64,000 bases of DNA, taken from Ardenticatenaceae bacterium. GTDB taxonomy: Bacteria; Chloroflexota; Anaerolineae; Promineifilales; Promineifilaceae. Both the position numbers and the translations under genes were made by a program. The first letter of the stretch is position 1; each line of letters opens with the position of its first letter. The notes beneath the pieces are model-generated. The model saw nothing but the letters and a program-made list of their open reading frames with translations. It had not been told where the DNA came from and ran no database searches. The DNA lies in assembly GCA_020634455.1 (NCBI GenBank), contig JACKBQ010000001.1, forward strand, positions 2,108,001 through 2,172,000, given 5' to 3'. Positions 62,680-64,000 of the stretch are shown piece by piece.

Positions 62680-63351
62680 ATGTCAAAGAAAATTTACACA
62701 TTCATATTCATCACGATTTTGTCAGCCTTGCTGCTGGCAGCTTGCGGCGGCAGCGCTGCCACAACAACAACGAACAGTAGCGCCAGTAGCGCTGCCGCCG
62801 ATGGCCCGGACACCGATGGGGACGGTATTCCCGATACGGCCGAAAAAGTGCTGGGAACCGACCCCAACAATGCTGACACGGACGGCGACGGCCAGAATGA
62901 TTTGGCCGACCAAAGCCCGATGATGACAGACAATCCCATCCAGGAAAGCAGCACGACACAAGGATTTACGATTAGCGGCTTGCTGGTAGAAAATAATGAA
63001 GATGCCAACGGCGCAGGCGTGCCGGATCATTTGGAATTGAAAGTGACCAACACCGGCACGGCCGATTTAACCAATTTTGACATCTACTACACGATTACCG
63101 ACAAAGATACAGGGGCTATTCAGGGCTACTATCGCATGCTGCCCGGCTTCACCGTAGCCCCTGGCGAGACCAAAGACATCCATTTCGATAACACCGGCCA
63201 GCCGGATCATTACAATTGGAATCCCAACAGTGCCTTTTTTACCGACCCTAACGGCCTGACTGTAGCTGTCACGCTGCATGCGCCGGGATTGGCTCCACAA
63301 TCCGGTTCTGTGGATAAAGACCCGGCCGGGGCGGAAGGTGGTGTAGAATAG
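62680..63351 (+). CDS. Lipoprotein with calcium-binding DxDGDG repeats
   Basis: 223 residues: lipoprotein signal with lipobox LLLAAC; a Ser/Thr/Ala linker; two thrombospondin-type-3-like calcium motifs (DTDGDGIPDTAEKVLG and DTDGDGQNDLAD, about 45-75); then a beta-rich domain (about 95-210) resembling CARDB/NEW3-type folds (LELKVTNTGTADLTNFDIYY). Exported and lipid-anchored. AAAGG precedes the ATG. As the last gene of the ABC-2/NEW3 operon it may be its substrate-binding or sensing partner, which is inference. Confidence 0.82.
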   Translation: MSKKIYTFIFITILSALLLAACGGSAATTTTNSSASSAAADGPDTDGDGIPDTAEKVLGTDPNNADTDGDGQNDLADQSPMMTDNPIQESSTTQGFTISGLLVENNEDANGAGVPDHLELKVTNTGTADLTNFDIYYTITDKDTGAIQGYYRMLPGFTVAPGETKDIHFDNTGQPDHYNWNPNSAFFTDPNGLTVAVTLHAPGLAPQSGSVDKDPAGAEGGVE

Positions 63352-63357
63352 GAGCAA

Positions 63358-63438
63358 GTGGCGAGTATGCGAGTGGCGAGTAAAAGACTCGCATACTCGC
63401 CACTCGCATACTCGCCACTCGCATACTCGCATACTCGC
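63358..63438. repeat. GCGAGTATGCGAGTG inverted and tandem repeat
   Basis: GTGGCGAGTATGCGAGTGGC on the left faces several CATACTCGCCACTCG units on the right. It fills the gap between the lipoprotein gene and the response-regulator gene. Confidence 0.8.
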
Positions 63439-63454
63439 AAACCGAGAAAATACT

Positions 63455-64000
63455 ATGCGTATTTTAGTTGTCGAAGATGAACCCCGGATGGCTGCTCTCA
63501 TCCGACAGGGGCTAGAGGAAGAGGCTTATGCGGTGGATGTGGTGGATAACGGCCGTGACGTCCTCCTCTGGCTGCAAAGCGCAGCGTACGACATCGTGCT
63601 GCTGGACATTATGCTGCCCGGCATGAATGGGCTGGACGTGTGCCGCCAGCTGCGGTCGGAGGGATACAACATGCCCGTCCTCATGCTGACTGCCCGCGAT
63701 ACCCTACCCGACAAAGTCAAAGGGCTGGACAGCGGCGCGGACGATTATCTAGTGAAGCCCTTCGCCATTGAAGAACTGACGGCACGGATGAGAGCGCTGG
63801 CACGGCGCGACAACCCGGACAAACGCGCCATCCTCTCAGTCGCCGATTTAACCTTGGACCCGGCCACCAAGCTGGCCCGGCGCGGCGGCAGCGCCATTGA
63901 GCTAACCGCCAAAGAGTACGCCTTGCTGGAAACGCTGATGCGCCATCCCAACCAGATATTAAGCCGCGACCAGATTATCGAGCATGTTTGGGATATGGAA
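63455..64000 (+). CDS. OmpR/PhoB-family response regulator (3' end outside window)
   Basis: The first 182 residues are visible, starting MRILVVEDEPRMAALIRQGL at an ATG at 63455. The receiver domain has the acidic pair in VVEDE, phospho-acceptor Asp in VLLDIMLPGMNG, and Lys in YLVKPFAIEEL; the winged-helix DNA-binding domain has begun (ELTAKEYALLETLMRHPNQ). It continues past the window, probably followed by a kinase gene. It may control the ABC-2/NEW3 operon just upstream. Confidence 0.92.
   Translation, partial: MRILVVEDEPRMAALIRQGLEEEAYAVDVVDNGRDVLLWLQSAAYDIVLLDIMLPGMNGLDVCRQLRSEGYNMPVLMLTARDTLPDKVKGLDSGADDYLVKPFAIEELTARMRALARRDNPDKRAILSVADLTLDPATKLARRGGSAIELTAKEYALLETLMRHPNQILSRDQIIEHVWDME

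Overview
This is a 64 kb chromosomal window from a bacterium, most plausibly a member of Chloroflexota (Anaerolineae-like). That is inferred from the gene mix: polyphosphate glucokinase, many multi-domain membrane histidine kinases, BMP-type nucleoside ABC transport, a Lon-like protease of the AAA_32 type, DUF899, and NEW3/ABC-2 modules. Base composition by eye is in the mid-50s % G+C. No rRNA, tRNA, CRISPR array, prophage or transposase was seen. Two genes run off the window: a glycosyltransferase on the left and an OmpR-type regulator on the right.

Layout. 0-9.4 kb: glycosyltransferase, methyltransferase, rhomboid protease, a histidine kinase, a flippase-like membrane protein, a Cys/Met-type PLP enzyme with its Lrp/AsnC regulator, and a CDP-alcohol phosphatidyltransferase. 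9.5-18 kb: zinc-ribbon membrane protein, etfB-etfA, SpoIIE-type phosphatase, EamA transporter, SDR dehydrogenase, glutamine-synthetase-like ligase and rsgA. 18-24.4 kb: a Lia-like membrane protein/kinase/regulator set, an FTR1 iron permease and an ABC exporter. 24.5-28.5 kb: Lon-like protease and a MOCOS-like PLP enzyme. 28.6-33.8 kb: a minus-strand group with a subtilase carrying twelve GYSWVG repeats, a histidine kinase, an S41 processing protease and a 72-residue protein carrying five GYMWTG repeats. 33.9-47.3 kb: large signalling proteins (double VWA protein, a kinase lacking its phospho-acceptor His, an AlbA_2/Schlafen-type regulator, a PAS hybrid kinase, and a CheB-CheR-PAS fusion). 47.5-51.6 kb: DUF899, small membrane protein, ppgK, patatin, enoyl-CoA hydratase and an AhpD-like protein read through an in-frame UGA. 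51.9-64 kb: GT8 glycosyltransferase, a BMP-type ABC importer operon, pheA, and an ABC-2/NEW3/lipoprotein operon leading into a response regulator.

Three features stand out. First, the palindrome ACGGCCGT occurs about 100 times by hand count, inside and between genes and on both coding orientations, against an expectation of one or two; it resembles the HIP1 octamer of cyanobacteria. Second, the AhpD-like gene at 51072-51626 has TGA exactly where the second cysteine of the CxxC active site belongs, followed 11 nt later by a stem-loop, so it is probably a selenoprotein that ordinary gene callers split in two. Third, two secreted or membrane proteins a few kb apart carry related aromatic-glycine hexapeptide arrays, next to a C-terminal-processing-type protease.

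The intergenic spaces also carry at least a dozen unrelated palindromic or quasi-palindromic repeat families. Several of them abut or supply the stop codon of the upstream gene, and one encodes the last 21 residues of a glycosyltransferase.
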